From the NCBI GenBank assembly GCA_016748015.1, contig JAAOMT010000657.1, positions 83,185 to 93,339 on the forward strand: a stretch of DNA of 10,155 nt, written 5' to 3'. The notes under the pieces are model-generated. The model was not told the DNA's origin, did no database searches, and worked only from the letters and a program-made list of their open reading frames with translations. Within the stretch, counting starts at the first letter, position 1; every line of letters starts with the position of its first letter. The position numbers and the translations under genes are program-made. The DNA is from Geosiphon pyriformis (lineage: Eukaryota; Glomeromycota; Glomeromycetes; Archaeosporales; Geosiphonaceae). Below, one piece after another: positions 1 to 7,666 of this stretch.

Positions 1-740
1 TGATCCAAAAAATAATTGTTCATGTTGATTAAAGATACCTCTGTTTTGGGAATGGTGCATTTATTTATACTTGATTTTTGTTGATCATTTGAGTCAGTAT
101 TACCACAATAGGCAACCAATCAGGTCATTTGTGATATTTCTTAAGTCATGTGCTGTGAACAGGACAATCATTGAGAATTGTTTCAGATTGATCTTGAAGA
201 ATATAAGAATCATTGTTCAAAACTTTGTTGACTATAAAGGGTCTTTTTCACTGGCTAGAAAATTTATCACCATAGATATTGTCTCTGTTTGAATGGTGTT
301 ATAGTTGAATTATTTGGAATTTTAAGTCAAATAACAAACCTGTAACTTGGTGTTCAAAAGCTATTTCCGTCAATAATATTCTGCAAATGTTGTATCTGAA
401 GGTTTTGATGGAGTCTTTTGTATAATGGACAGAGATCCGATAGTGCGGCGATTTGTTGTTTGTTGTTAATTGTTTTCCAATTTCTTTCTCAGCTTGGTGG
501 CTAGATTTATTCTAACAGTCATGTTCTTCTGGTAAGCTAACTGATAATATATATAAATCTACCCTTATTTCTGGGTCTTTTACCAGGCTATCCGTGATGT
601 CAATAACTCAGTGCTTTTAATCCTCAATCAATTAGTAGGCACAACAGAATTAAAGAAAGAAAGAAATAAAATAAAGAAAATAACAATGAAAATAAGCCAA
701 GGCAATTATAGCTATAATCAAGAGCTATTGTTCCAGCGTG
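1..740. other. Gene-poor AT-rich region, no gene recognised
   Basis: I see no supportable gene here on either strand. A 73-codon open stretch at 71-292 (+) lacks an ATG where it opens and shows no recognisable domain, so it is not called. The segment includes an A-rich purine tract at about 651-691 built of AAAG and AAAT units. It also has a weak fold-back in which CTGGTAA (about 530) can pair with TTACCAG (about 587) around an inner ACCC/GGGT pair. Neither end of the LTR family found further right occurs here, so this is probably not the missing end of the left gypsy element. It may be intergenic DNA or an unrecognised old repeat. Confidence 0.5.
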
Positions 741-751
741 GTTAAGTATCA

Positions 752-782
752 ATTACTATCAACATAAAGTGTTGATAGTAAT
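752..782. repeat. Perfect 13-bp inverted repeat with 5-nt loop
   Basis: ATTACTATCAACA (752-764) and TGTTGATAGTAAT (770-782) are exact reverse complements separated by TAAAG. The arms end in CA and begin with TG, as LTR termini do. The unit could therefore be the end of one LTR-type element and the start of another of the same family flanking a 5-bp target sequence. It could equally be a simple hairpin. The partner termini of such elements are not visible in the window, so the identity stays open. Confidence 0.7.
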
Positions 783-910
783 GAGTGGATTGAGATATAA
801 AATAATTATTTATTTGATAATTGGGAATTGGAAGGTTGCTTAGATTAAATCTAAATTGAGAGGTTCATCTTTTCAGCTTCTAATCTTGCTGCTATATATA
901 CATAATTAAG
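783..910. other. AT-rich spacer with TATATATA tract
   Basis: No gene is visible. The stretch contains a CTATATATACATAA tract at about 892-905, roughly 120 bp after the TG of the 770-782 arm. That is a plausible TATA position if 770 were the start of an LTR, but no other LTR hallmark supports it. Confidence 0.3.
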
Positions 911-1072
911 ATTCCTCAATTCCTTGATTCTTCACAACAGGAATCCTGAAATTCCTGGAATTCTGTGATTTCTTTGAGAAGAATCTTGGAATTCTGGAAT
1001 CCTGCAATTCCTCATCAGGAAATTCTGAAATTCCTGGAATCCTGCAATTCCTGAGAGAAATCCTAAAATTCC
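911..1072. repeat. Cluster of GGAATTCCTG-like repeats
   Basis: The tract is built from variants of AATTCCTG and GGAATCCTG. The 17-mer GGAATCCTGCAATTCCT occurs at 996-1012 and again at 1036-1052, a spacing of 40 bp. The 16-mer CTGAAATTCCTGGAAT occurs at 946-961 and at 1025-1040, 79 bp apart. The words are partly self-complementary (GGAATTCC-like), so the array could fold. It lies just beyond the 3' end of the left gypsy coding remnant. It may be a degraded minisatellite, or part of an untranslated or LTR region of another element. Confidence 0.65.
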
Positions 1073-1156
1073 ACATTTACTATGCCTACTTCTGATTGGC
1101 TACTAATCATGTTAATATATTTCCTATATTTCTATAAGTAATATTATTTCCTCTTT

Positions 1157-1801
1157 TTAATATTGAGCTTTATTGAAATCCAACTCGTTTAATTCCTCCT
1201 CTTGAAGTATTTCCTGGATTTTGTTTTCGAGAATTACTTGTGTTATTTGGGTCTGTAATTCTTCAAATTGAGCATTGGTGATCTTTCCCAATTGATTACT
1301 GGTAACCATATCCATTGATTTGTTGAGTAATATTTCTGGTCTATTCTAAAATGCTGTGTGTATTCGGTATATGGCTCAGGCCTGTGTGAATAAGTTGTTC
1401 TTTTCCACAAAATGTTCTAATTGTTGTAGTATTCTTTTGTCGAATAATTGCTTTGTTTTATCCGTATATAGATTCTGGATATTTATATGTTGTCCCAAGT
1501 AAAAATAACAATAGTTTCTTGAAAATTGTTGTATCCATTAATTTCAAGTTTCTTTAGTCAACTCTTAATATAGTGTCTCTTTTGTCAACTCTCTTATTGT
1601 TAATTTTACTTTCGCAATGATTTTGTCCACCGTATTTTCAGTTTCTTCTGTGTTCTGGGTTGCAATGTCTTTCTAGTATTTTGATATCGAATGGTTTGTT
1701 GATTGATTGTAATCTCCATTTTCTGGTGTTGGATCAATTGAAAAAGTTGTTGTACTAGTAAATGAATGTTGTCTGTAATTTCCATTTTCTGATATTTTCT
1801 G
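1157..1801 (-). pseudogene. Degenerate third coding region downstream of integrase
   Basis: This is a reading frame on the same strand as pol but in another frame, opening just after the integrase stop and running to a TAA at 1157-1159. It has about six internal stops, yet between them it reads as clean, hydrophilic protein. Recognisable stretches include a Glu/Gln/Leu-rich C-terminus with helical, possibly coiled-coil character (EELQTQITQVILENK, then QEILQEEELNELDF). Short internal repeats occur: an 18-nt word at 1708-1725 and 1774-1791, one mismatch and 66 bp (22 codons) apart, and an ELTKET motif repeated at a 27-bp period near 1547-1592. Several stops fall where a Trp would fit (TGA or TAG for TGG). 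The function is unknown. I see no signal peptide or membrane anchor that would support an envelope-like protein. It may be a pol C-terminal extension or an accessory ORF. Confidence 0.5.
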
Positions 1802-1838
1802 TCATGTCTACCGTGTCTTTATATATTTTTTTGCTGAA

Positions 1839-3193
1839 TTAATTTAACATGTTGTTGTCGATAATAACTATTGGTTTCAGATCTCGTGGAATCTCATCTG
1901 GTTGGACTATTATTCTCTGTACTCCTAATTGTAAAATATTACTGGTAGATGGTAGTGTAATGTTGTGGTATGGTTTCAGTCAATCTCCATGTGCTGCTTT
2001 GGTTAAAATTTTGTTATCCAGTCTTAATTTGTAAGCTCCATTTTCTAGAATTTCTTTTATGTGAAATGATCCATCCTATTTGGGATTGAATTTTCAACTC
2101 CATTGTTTTTCCACTTTGGTATGATGTAAGAGTACTTTGTCTCCAATCTTGAATTCAACTGGTTTGTCTAGTAGTTGACTATTATGTCTTTTTTTCTGTT
2201 TCTTTTGTGACTTTTGAATATTATCAGCTGCTCTTCTTCATTTGTTTTTCAATGTTTCCATTAATTCATATGTTCTTCTTAGCAATGTTTCTTGAAAATT
2301 CTCTTCTGTTATTGATTCAGCTAGATATGTACTAATTTTTCTTTTTACTGGTAATGTTGCTGTTCTATCATATACTAATTTGAATGGTGTTGCTTGTGTA
2401 GTACCTTGCTTCATTGTTCGATAAGCAAATAATACTGATGGTATGAACAAATCCCATTTGTCCTGGTTTTTTTGGCTGAGTTTGGTAATTGCTTTACACA
2501 ATGTTCTGTTGAATCTTTCGACTAATCTATTGGTTTGTGGATGGTATGGTAATGATAATGATCTCTTAATTCTGAATCTTTGGCTCAATTCTGTTAATGT
2601 TCTGTTCACAAAATGAGTTCTTTGGTCTGATAATAATTCCTTTGGACATCCGTGTCAACAAATTAAATCTTGATGAACAAATTTGGCAATGGATTTTGCA
2701 TCTGCTCTTTGAATTGCTTTCACCTCTGGCCATTTAGTGAGATAGTCCATGGCTACTGCTATATATCTGTTTTCTCTGCTGGTAATTGTTAATGATCCAA
2801 CTAAATCAATTCCAATCCAGTCAAATGGTTGTCCCATTTTGATTGGTCTTAATGGTTCATTGGGTCTTGTTCCTCCTCTTTGCTGATAAGCATTACAATT
2901 TTGAACATATTGGATGATGTCTGAATACATTGATGACCAATAGTATTTTTTTCTGGTTTTTTCTATGATTGTTTCTTTGTGAAAGTGTCTGGCTGTTGGA
3001 TTTGAGTGCATGTTGAATAATATTGTCTCTTTTTTTGGCTCTGTAATTACTCTGGTTGGCTGATCTAGATCCCTCCTATTTTTCTGATAAAGTATATTTT
3101 GGTAAGTGATAAAATATTTTGATTGTTGTTTGATCCTCTTTCATTCCATTTGAGATAAATTCTCCTTAAACTGTTGAATGTTTATATAATATT
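1839..3193 (-). pseudogene. Ty3/gypsy integrase domain of pol, with nonsense codons
   Basis: The integrase inserts element cDNA into the genome. The N-terminal zinc-binding domain is at about 3011-2890: both His are seen in HSNPTARH, but the second Cys of the CxxC pair is Tyr (CNAYQQR). The catalytic core keeps its triad: Asp in GIDLVG (2805-2807), Asp in LLSDQ (2625-2627) and Glu in LVERFN (2517-2519). The last two are 35 residues apart, the classic D,D(35)E spacing. The C-terminal domain shows FKIGDKVLLHHTK and a GPY/F-like stretch (KFNPK-stop-DGSFHI). In-frame stops are at 2655-2657, 2238-2240, 2094-2096, 2076-2078 and 1980-1982, with one more at about 3148 in the N-terminal spacer. Several replace an expected Arg or Trp. 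The frame matches gag and RNase H upstream. It ends at a TAA at 1839-1841. The protein is inactive as it stands. Confidence 0.9.
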
Positions 3194-3296
3194 AGAGTTG
3201 TTAATATTTTTGTATGTTCATCTTTTGTTATTTTTCGTTGGTATTGTTCTGGTTTTGTTATATTTTTGGGTTGAAATGTTCTTAGATTTGTCTTAT
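3194..3296 (-). pseudogene. Decayed linker between RNase H and integrase
   Basis: This short AT-rich stretch is in the same minus frame as both neighbours and is broken by at least six TAA stops. The residues between them are Asn/Gln/Lys-rich (for example IRQI, EHFNPKI, QNQNNTNEK). It corresponds in position to the connection between the RNase H and integrase domains of gypsy pol. An apparent plus-strand ORF over it (3174-3365) is only the antisense of this region. Confidence 0.55.
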
Positions 3297-3614
3297 TCAC
3301 GACAAATCATTAGCATTTCTGTTGTCTTTTCTTTTCTTATAGTGTATAGTATAAGTATATCGTGATAGTGCCATTTTCCATCTGGATTGGTGACTGTCAT
3401 CAAATTCTTGCTTTTGAAGTGATGTTAACCCTTTATGATTCATGTATATATCAAACTTTTGGCTTAAATATTCATTCCACTTCATGACTGCCCAATAGAT
3501 TGCTAAATGTTCTAGTTCTGGTGTTCCATAGTTCTTTTCGGCTGGTGTTAGATCTTGGCTGGCATATGCTACTGGATGTTCTCTGCCATCTGGTCCCTTC
3601 TGAGATAGTATTAG
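3297..3614 (-). pseudogene. RNase H C-terminal fragment of pol, fused to gag
   Basis: This is the end of the RT-linked RNase H domain, which degrades the RNA template during cDNA synthesis. Recognisable blocks are LSQKGPDGREHPVAYASQ, LTPAEKNYGTPELEHLA and YMNHKGL, followed by NANDLS at the C-terminus. The first catalytic Asp lies upstream of this fragment and was deleted. The Glu in PELEHLA is present. The Asp expected in the (T)DHKAL motif is Asn (YMNHKGL), and the Asp of the usual NADALSR is also Asn. The fragment is joined in frame to Gag codon 421 and is open back to 4136. It ends in a TGA (3297-3299) where this family normally has an Arg. The reverse transcriptase fingers, palm and YxDD box are absent from the window. 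Confidence 0.88.
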
Positions 3615-4877
3615 TTGTTGGTTATCTCTGACTGCTTGGGCTAATGGTTCTAATAGCCAAGCAAGATTTGCTGTAAGTCTATCTATCAACTGTTCATTTG
3701 GGTCTTGAGTTTGGGCAGCAAAAGAAGTAGCAGCCATTTGAGAAGCAGAAGTCATGACAGGAACAAAAGCAAAAACTAGAAGTGTAGACCCCAAATGCAT
3801 TCTTTGGTTGTCTTCAATTTGTTGGGCAAGTTCAATAGCCATGTTCATTATAGGGTTATTTTTCAAAGCCAAGAGAGGCCAAAGAGCATAAGATAAATCA
3901 GTTCTCAGTCCTTTTGTGAAGAAATAAATTTTTTGCTCTTCTGTCCAGTTTTTTCCAGAGTCTACATGCTTGACCAATTTTCTGATTGCTTTGGCATATT
4001 CAGTTACCACTTCTCCTGAGCCTTGGGTTCTTCTTTCTAATTCCATGCACCACTTGGATATCAAGATTGGAGTTCTGAACTTGTTTTCAAACCAGGTTGT
4101 AAAAGAGGTATTGTTTTTTCTAGCATTTGCTGGCATTCATCTAATGATTTTTTGATGGACATTAGCATCAGTTTCCTGTGAGAACCATGTAGCAGGGGAG
4201 CCTTGGAGGTAGCCACCAACAATTTGAAACTTGTACTCATCATCGTATTGGTTGGCTGTAGCAGCTCTCTCAAAGTCATCCAACCATTCAATTGGATCTT
4301 GGGCATCACCTCTGAATAATGGTAATGGGGTGTTGTTTCTTCGCCTTAAAGCAGTCTGTATACCTTGGAAGGCAATCAGAATGTTTTGTTGCAGAGGGTT
4401 TTGAGCCATTGGTTCAGGTGTAACTGTTTGTGTGGAGTGTTCTGATTCACTTGAAAAGAGATCAAAAACAGGAGTAGTTTGATAGCTTTCTTCTTCTGTT
4501 TTAAGAGAAGTTTCTGTTGATTGATGGGCAGCAATCCAAATGTCGATTTGATGATTCAGATATTCAAAATCAGGGGGCTGTTGTTCAAAAGTTGCAGAAT
4601 ATAAAAGCTGATTGATACTGTTGTTTCTTCCTTCAAAGTTGTCTTCAAAATAAGCTTGGTCAAAGTAATAGATTGTATAAGCTGTGTAGGTTTCAGCTGA
4701 ATGCTCATTCAAGAACCAGTTCCAAAAGTTTTGGAATTGTCTGCTGGATTGTTCTTCAATGGGAAAGCAAATCAAGCAGGAGGGCAAAGGATTGAGTTCA
4801 ATAAAGTCTAAATCGTTTTTGTTGTGTGCTTTAAAGTGTTCTTCTGATTGTTGTGGCAGGTATAAATAATCACCCAT
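3615..4877 (-). pseudogene. Gag of left gypsy copy, C-terminally truncated, one internal TGA
   Basis: This is the structural Gag protein that would form the virus-like particle. The ATG at 4877 (MGDYLYLPQQ) is chosen because the right copy starts identically at 8007, at the same distance from its LTR. Residues 1-175 form a conserved acidic, aromatic-rich N-terminal region without a domain I recognise. The gag core follows from about residue 188 (FRGDAQDPIEWLDDFERA, GSPATWF, WCMELERRTQ). Codon 247 is TGA (4137-4139), the same codon as in the right copy. Codons 174 (CAG) and 311 (TGG) are intact here, although stopped in the right copy. After codon 421 (DNQQ) the sequence jumps directly to RNase H, so the zinc knuckle, gag/pol junction and protease are gone. 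From 4136 the frame is open for 279 codons through the fusion. Confidence 0.9.
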
Positions 4878-4929
4878 ACAATAGAAAACAAAGTGGATTT
4901 TAACAACCTTACAGAAAGCACCACTTTTA
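4878..4929 (-). promoter_or_regulatory. Leader with probable primer-binding site (left copy)
   Basis: These 52 nt between the LTR end and the gag ATG match the 52-nt leader of the right copy in length and mostly in sequence (both have TAAAAGTGGTGCT next to the LTR). A TGG six nt after the LTR end is what a tRNA-CCA-complementary primer site would show (TGGTGCTTTC here, TGGTGCTCCC in the right copy). I cannot name the tRNA. Confidence 0.5.
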
Positions 4930-5228
4930 TGTTACGGGTTGAAGTAACAAGCTAATGGATAGCAAGGGAAAACAGGATTGTAGGATAATAGAAATAATCA
5001 AAGAAAATTTAACTTCAATAAGTGAATTGAATGAGTATGGATTTAATGTGTGAGATCAGTCTCATAAAATATCTCAGTCACTATTCTTTTCAAAAGGTAA
5101 CAAGAGAATCTGAAGGTAGAGAGATAGTCCATACTGTCAACAATTGATAACTGCTGGTATAATTCTATGCCTCACATTGGCACTCTTAGAATTCAATATC
5201 AGGTATCAACTTGTGCTTTTCAGTCATG

Positions 5229-5234
5229 TTTATT
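5229..5234 (-). terminator. AATAAA polyadenylation signal in left LTR
   Basis: TTGAATAAA on the minus strand is matched at the corresponding place in the right LTR despite divergence around it. This is the expected poly(A) signal of the R region. Confidence 0.45.
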
Positions 5235-5437
5235 CAAATAATTTTTAAATACTGCAATTACACATTTCAGAAAAGTGCCAACAAGTAATCTTTTATCTAA
5301 AAGATATTCAGATACTTGAAGATAGGGAAAGAGAAATTAGCGATAAGAGAATGTTTGAGATGGAAGTTTGTTATTTTATTTTTTTGATTGTCTTGATTCC
5401 TTACATTGATCTTTTTCTACAGCTAAGAGACTCATCA

Positions 5438-5445
5438 CTTATATA
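5438..5445 (-). promoter_or_regulatory. TATA box in left LTR
   Basis: TATATAAG on the minus strand sits about 19 bp downstream of the two 12-bp units. It is conserved at the matching place in the right LTR, followed in both by a shared (A/G)GATGA-like stretch, TCTTAGCTGTAGAAA. It is the likely core promoter of the element, directing transcription leftward through gag. Confidence 0.6.
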
Positions 5446-5580
5446 TTTATTGAAAGTAGTCAACAACCAGGTCAATGATCAGGTTAATGATCACTATTTA
5501 AAAATAAGGTGGCTAATTATATAACATTAATGATTAATATATGTGATAACTAATAAAAACTATGAATTTCAACCATAACA

Positions 5581-7122
5581 GTAACAATCATCCAATCTGA
5601 TAAAATCTTGGCAGGCACTAAAAAAAAATCTAGATCTGGAAGAAAGAAGTGTAGCACAACTATGATTGATGTTAAAAAGACATCTGGAGTTCAATAGGAA
5701 ATCTATGCTAGAGAAACTGATCGACTAACAGATGAAACACAAAGAAAATCAATAGATAACAGCAATGATGATCTAAACCAGATGTGGCTTACAATCAAAG
5801 AGACTGTGTTACAAGTTGCTGAGTGTCTACCAAAAAGGAAAGTGGAAGCCCAATCTGCATACACAAAGAAAAAATGCATAGATCACAAGCTTGTTAAGAT
5901 TGTTGCTGATATAATCAAACTAATAAGAGTAAACAATGCAGATATGCATGATAACAATGTTATGCAGTTGTTGGCCAAATAGAAACAGCTAAAACCTGAG
6001 GCAGTTAATACATATCTGATGACTCTCCCAAAAGATAAGCTAATTGTGGAATTACTCAATATTAAAAAAGAATACAGATCAACACTGCGAGCTAGGATCA
6101 GGCTACAACAGCAGAAACAATATCATTAGGAGACAACAAAACTTTGATCTAAACAAAGGAGCTATGATCAAAAACATCCTGAACAGAAAAAAACAAAGAA
6201 TTGTACTAGACCATGTAATTAAAGAAGGCAAATTTCATGATGATTCTGATGAAATTAAAAAGCTAGTAAACAAAAAAGCCCAAGGGTGAACCAGAACAAG
6301 AAACATTGAGCCTGACCTATGGAAAAGTTGAAAACACAGATTTAAGCCAATTAAAAGCATTCCAGACTATGTCTTTGATGGTGTAATGAATGAATTAACA
6401 AATGAGGAATTTGAACACATATTGAGCCACACACTTCATAACAAAGCTTCTGGCCCATCAGACATTCAAGCTGAACTCTGGAGGAAGGCTGGGCCTAATA
6501 CCAAATCTAAACTAAAAACATTGCTTAATGCTTGCATTAAAGCAGTAAACATGCCTGAGGAGTGAAGAGTAGCACAAGTTATACTGATTCCAAAGCCAAA
6601 AGAATGGGGTGACAATATTGACATTACCAGGCCAATCACACTTATTGAAAGCACCAGAAAAATCTTAACAAAGATTTTAACTGCTAGGATATCAAAAGCA
6701 TGTGAACTCCACAATGTCCTAAAAGATTACAATACCTCTGTATTAAAGAATACCTCCACAGCAGTGCCTATTAAGGTGATTAATGCTGTAGCTGAACATG
6801 CAAGAGAATTTGATAAAGAAGCTTGGTTTACATTTCAGGACATGAAAAAGACATATAATTCAGTGAGATGGAAACCCATGGAAGCTGTACTAAAGAGAAT
6901 TAAGATGAACAATAGGTTTACTGAGCTGTTTGGCTTGATGCACAACAATAGAAGCAACAGAATCATAACTGAATTTGGGTTAAGTGATAAATATCAAGTA
7001 CAAAATGAACTGGATCAAGAGGAAACAAGCTTACCCATTATGTGGAGAATTTTCTACGACCCCTTACTGTGCAAAGTAAAACAAGCCAATTATAGTCAGG
7101 AATACAAACTGACAGCAGCATA
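5581..7122 (+). pseudogene. LINE-type (non-LTR) reverse transcriptase ORF, truncated both ends
   Basis: This is the middle of a LINE polyprotein. 5581 to about 6115 (frame of 5581) carries the linker between endonuclease and RT (ILAGTKKKSRSGRKKC near the start, then Lys-rich helices). A frameshift near 6110-6125 moves reading to the frame of 6764, which runs on to a TAA at 7121. RT motifs in order: NKASGPSDIQAELW, VILIPKPKEWG, ITRPITLIESTRKILTKIL (finger motif 2), FQDMKKTYNSV (motif A with its catalytic Asp, about 6839) and LDQEETSLPIMWRIFYDPLL (motif B, with Glu for the usual Gly after Gln and loss of the SP order). Motif C (YADD), thumb and C-terminus are missing, as is the endonuclease. 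Stops lie at 5695, 5980, 6287, 6329 and 6563, the TGAs at 6287 and 6563 falling where Trp is expected. Both ends stop at LTR edges. Inactive. Confidence 0.85.
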
Positions 7123-7166
7123 AAAAAAGTGAGATAATCAATCAGATACACAATCTCTGTTGGTGT

Positions 7167-7290
7167 TGTTATGGTTGAAACTCATAGTTTTTATTAGTTA
7201 TCACATGTATTAGCCACTGATGTCATATTGTTATGGTTGAAACACATAGTTTTTATTAATTATCACATGTATTAGCCACTGATGTTATAT
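7167..7290 (+). repeat. Tandem duplication of the first 62 bp of the LTR
   Basis: Copy 1 (7167-7228) and copy 2 (7229-7290) both begin TGTTATGGTTGAAAC and differ at only three positions by eye. Copy 2 continues into the rest of the LTR (AATTAGCCACCC), whereas copy 1 runs straight into copy 2. The left LTR has one copy, so the doubling is specific to this insertion or its recent lineage. It could arise by replication slippage, template switching in reverse transcription, or nested insertion followed by deletion. Confidence 0.9.
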
Positions 7291-7320
7291 AATTAGCCAC
7301 CCTATTTTTAGATAATGATC

Positions 7321-7435
7321 ATTGACCTGATCAATAACCTGACCGTTGACCTGATTAATGACCTGATTATTGACCTGATCATTGACCTGATCATTGACCT
7401 GATCATTGACCTGATCATTGATCTGGTCGTTGACC
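7321..7435 (+). repeat. 12-bp minisatellite in LTR U3
   Basis: Nine consecutive 12-bp units with consensus ATTGACCTGATC lie at 7321-7428, followed by a partial unit. Units 5-8 (7369-7416) are identical, which points to recent expansion. Unit junctions create TGATCA palindromes. The array ends 13 bp before the TATA box, where upstream activating or enhancer repeats would be expected. The left LTR has two units at the same place (5465-5488). A regulatory role is inference. Confidence 0.92.
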
Positions 7436-7447
7436 ACTTTAGATAGC

Positions 7448-7455
7448 TATATAAG
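7448..7455 (+). promoter_or_regulatory. TATA box in right LTR
   Basis: TATATAAG lies directly after the 12-bp array and is conserved with the left LTR. It is probably the core promoter for the gag-pol transcript. Confidence 0.6.
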
Positions 7456-7660
7456 CGATGATTCTCTTAGCTGTAGAAAGACATGATCAAAGTAACGAAA
7501 TAAACAATATCAATTACTTCCTCTCATAATTGCTTATTCCCCTTTTCTTACCTTCAAGTATCTACTTGTTGGTATTCACATACCTTATCTTTTCCCCTTC
7601 TTGATTTGTATTTGTTAGAATTAGCCTGAGAAGCAATTGGCTTGCTCTTGTAATTCATTG

Positions 7661-7666
7661 AATAAA
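7661..7666 (+). terminator. AATAAA polyadenylation signal in right LTR
   Basis: TTGAATAAA occurs at the same relative place as in the left LTR, about 210 bp after the TATA box, fitting an R-region poly(A) signal. Confidence 0.45.

Larger units (their letters stand above)
1157..5580 (-). mobile_element. Ty3/gypsy LTR retrotransposon, deleted and decayed (left copy)
   Basis: Read on the minus strand the order is LTR (5580-4930), leader, gag, RNase H fragment, integrase, and a third coding remnant. RNase H before integrase is the Ty3/gypsy (Metaviridae-type) order. Gag, RNase H and integrase all lie in one frame, from the ATG at 4877 to a TAA at 1839-1841, interrupted by many stops. An internal deletion at 3614/3615 removed the end of gag, the protease and most of the reverse transcriptase. 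No second LTR copy is found down to base 1, so the 3' end is lost, replaced or off the window. The element cannot be autonomous. The true 3' boundary is unknown; 1157 is the end of recognisable coding sequence. Confidence 0.85.
4930..5580 (-). repeat. 5' LTR of left gypsy copy
   Basis: On the minus strand it begins TGTTATGGTTGAAA at 5580 and ends CAACCCGTAACA at 4930, a length of 651 bp. Termini are TG...CA with an imperfect inverted repeat of about 14 bp (TGTTAtGG-TTGAA against TGTTACGGGTTGAA). It aligns over its length with 7229-7954. Landmarks in transcription order are two 12-bp repeat units (5488-5465), a TATA box TATATAAG (5445-5438) and an AATAAA (5234-5229). It abuts LINE coding sequence at 5581, so this element inserted into, or was joined to, the LINE. 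There is no 62-bp head duplication here, unlike the right copy. Confidence 0.9.

Noticed and set aside
71-292. 73-codon open stretch on the plus strand
   Set aside because: No ATG where it opens, no recognisable domain, no supporting neighbour. AT-rich DNA gives such stretches by chance.
1-1156. 3' LTR of the left gypsy element
   Set aside because: I looked for TTTCAACCATAACA-like and TGTTACGGGTTG-like ends, the 12-bp units and the CTACAGCTAAGAGA block; none is present.
1157-1801. Envelope-like gene of a retrovirus-type element
   Set aside because: No signal peptide, hydrophobic fusion or transmembrane segment is seen; the remnant is hydrophilic.
1849-2034. Plus-strand 61-codon ORF
   Set aside because: It is the antisense of the integrase C-terminal domain, which is recognisable on the minus strand.
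3174-3365. Plus-strand ORF that looks like a hydrophobic membrane protein
   Set aside because: It is the complement of the A-rich linker and end of RNase H; poly-T-rich antisense reads as Phe/Leu/Ile by composition alone.
6466-6714. Minus-strand 82-codon ORF
   Set aside because: It is a shadow of the LINE RT frame, which has clear motifs on the plus strand.
5581-7122. Retron, group II intron or other bacterial-type RT system
   Set aside because: The RT signatures (ITRPITLIE, FQDMKK, MWRIFYDPLL) match the LINE-type RT of Glomeromycotina as I know it, with no ncRNA or intron structure nearby.
7321-7435. CRISPR array
   Set aside because: Units of 12 bp are directly adjacent with no unique spacers, inside an LTR of a eukaryotic element.
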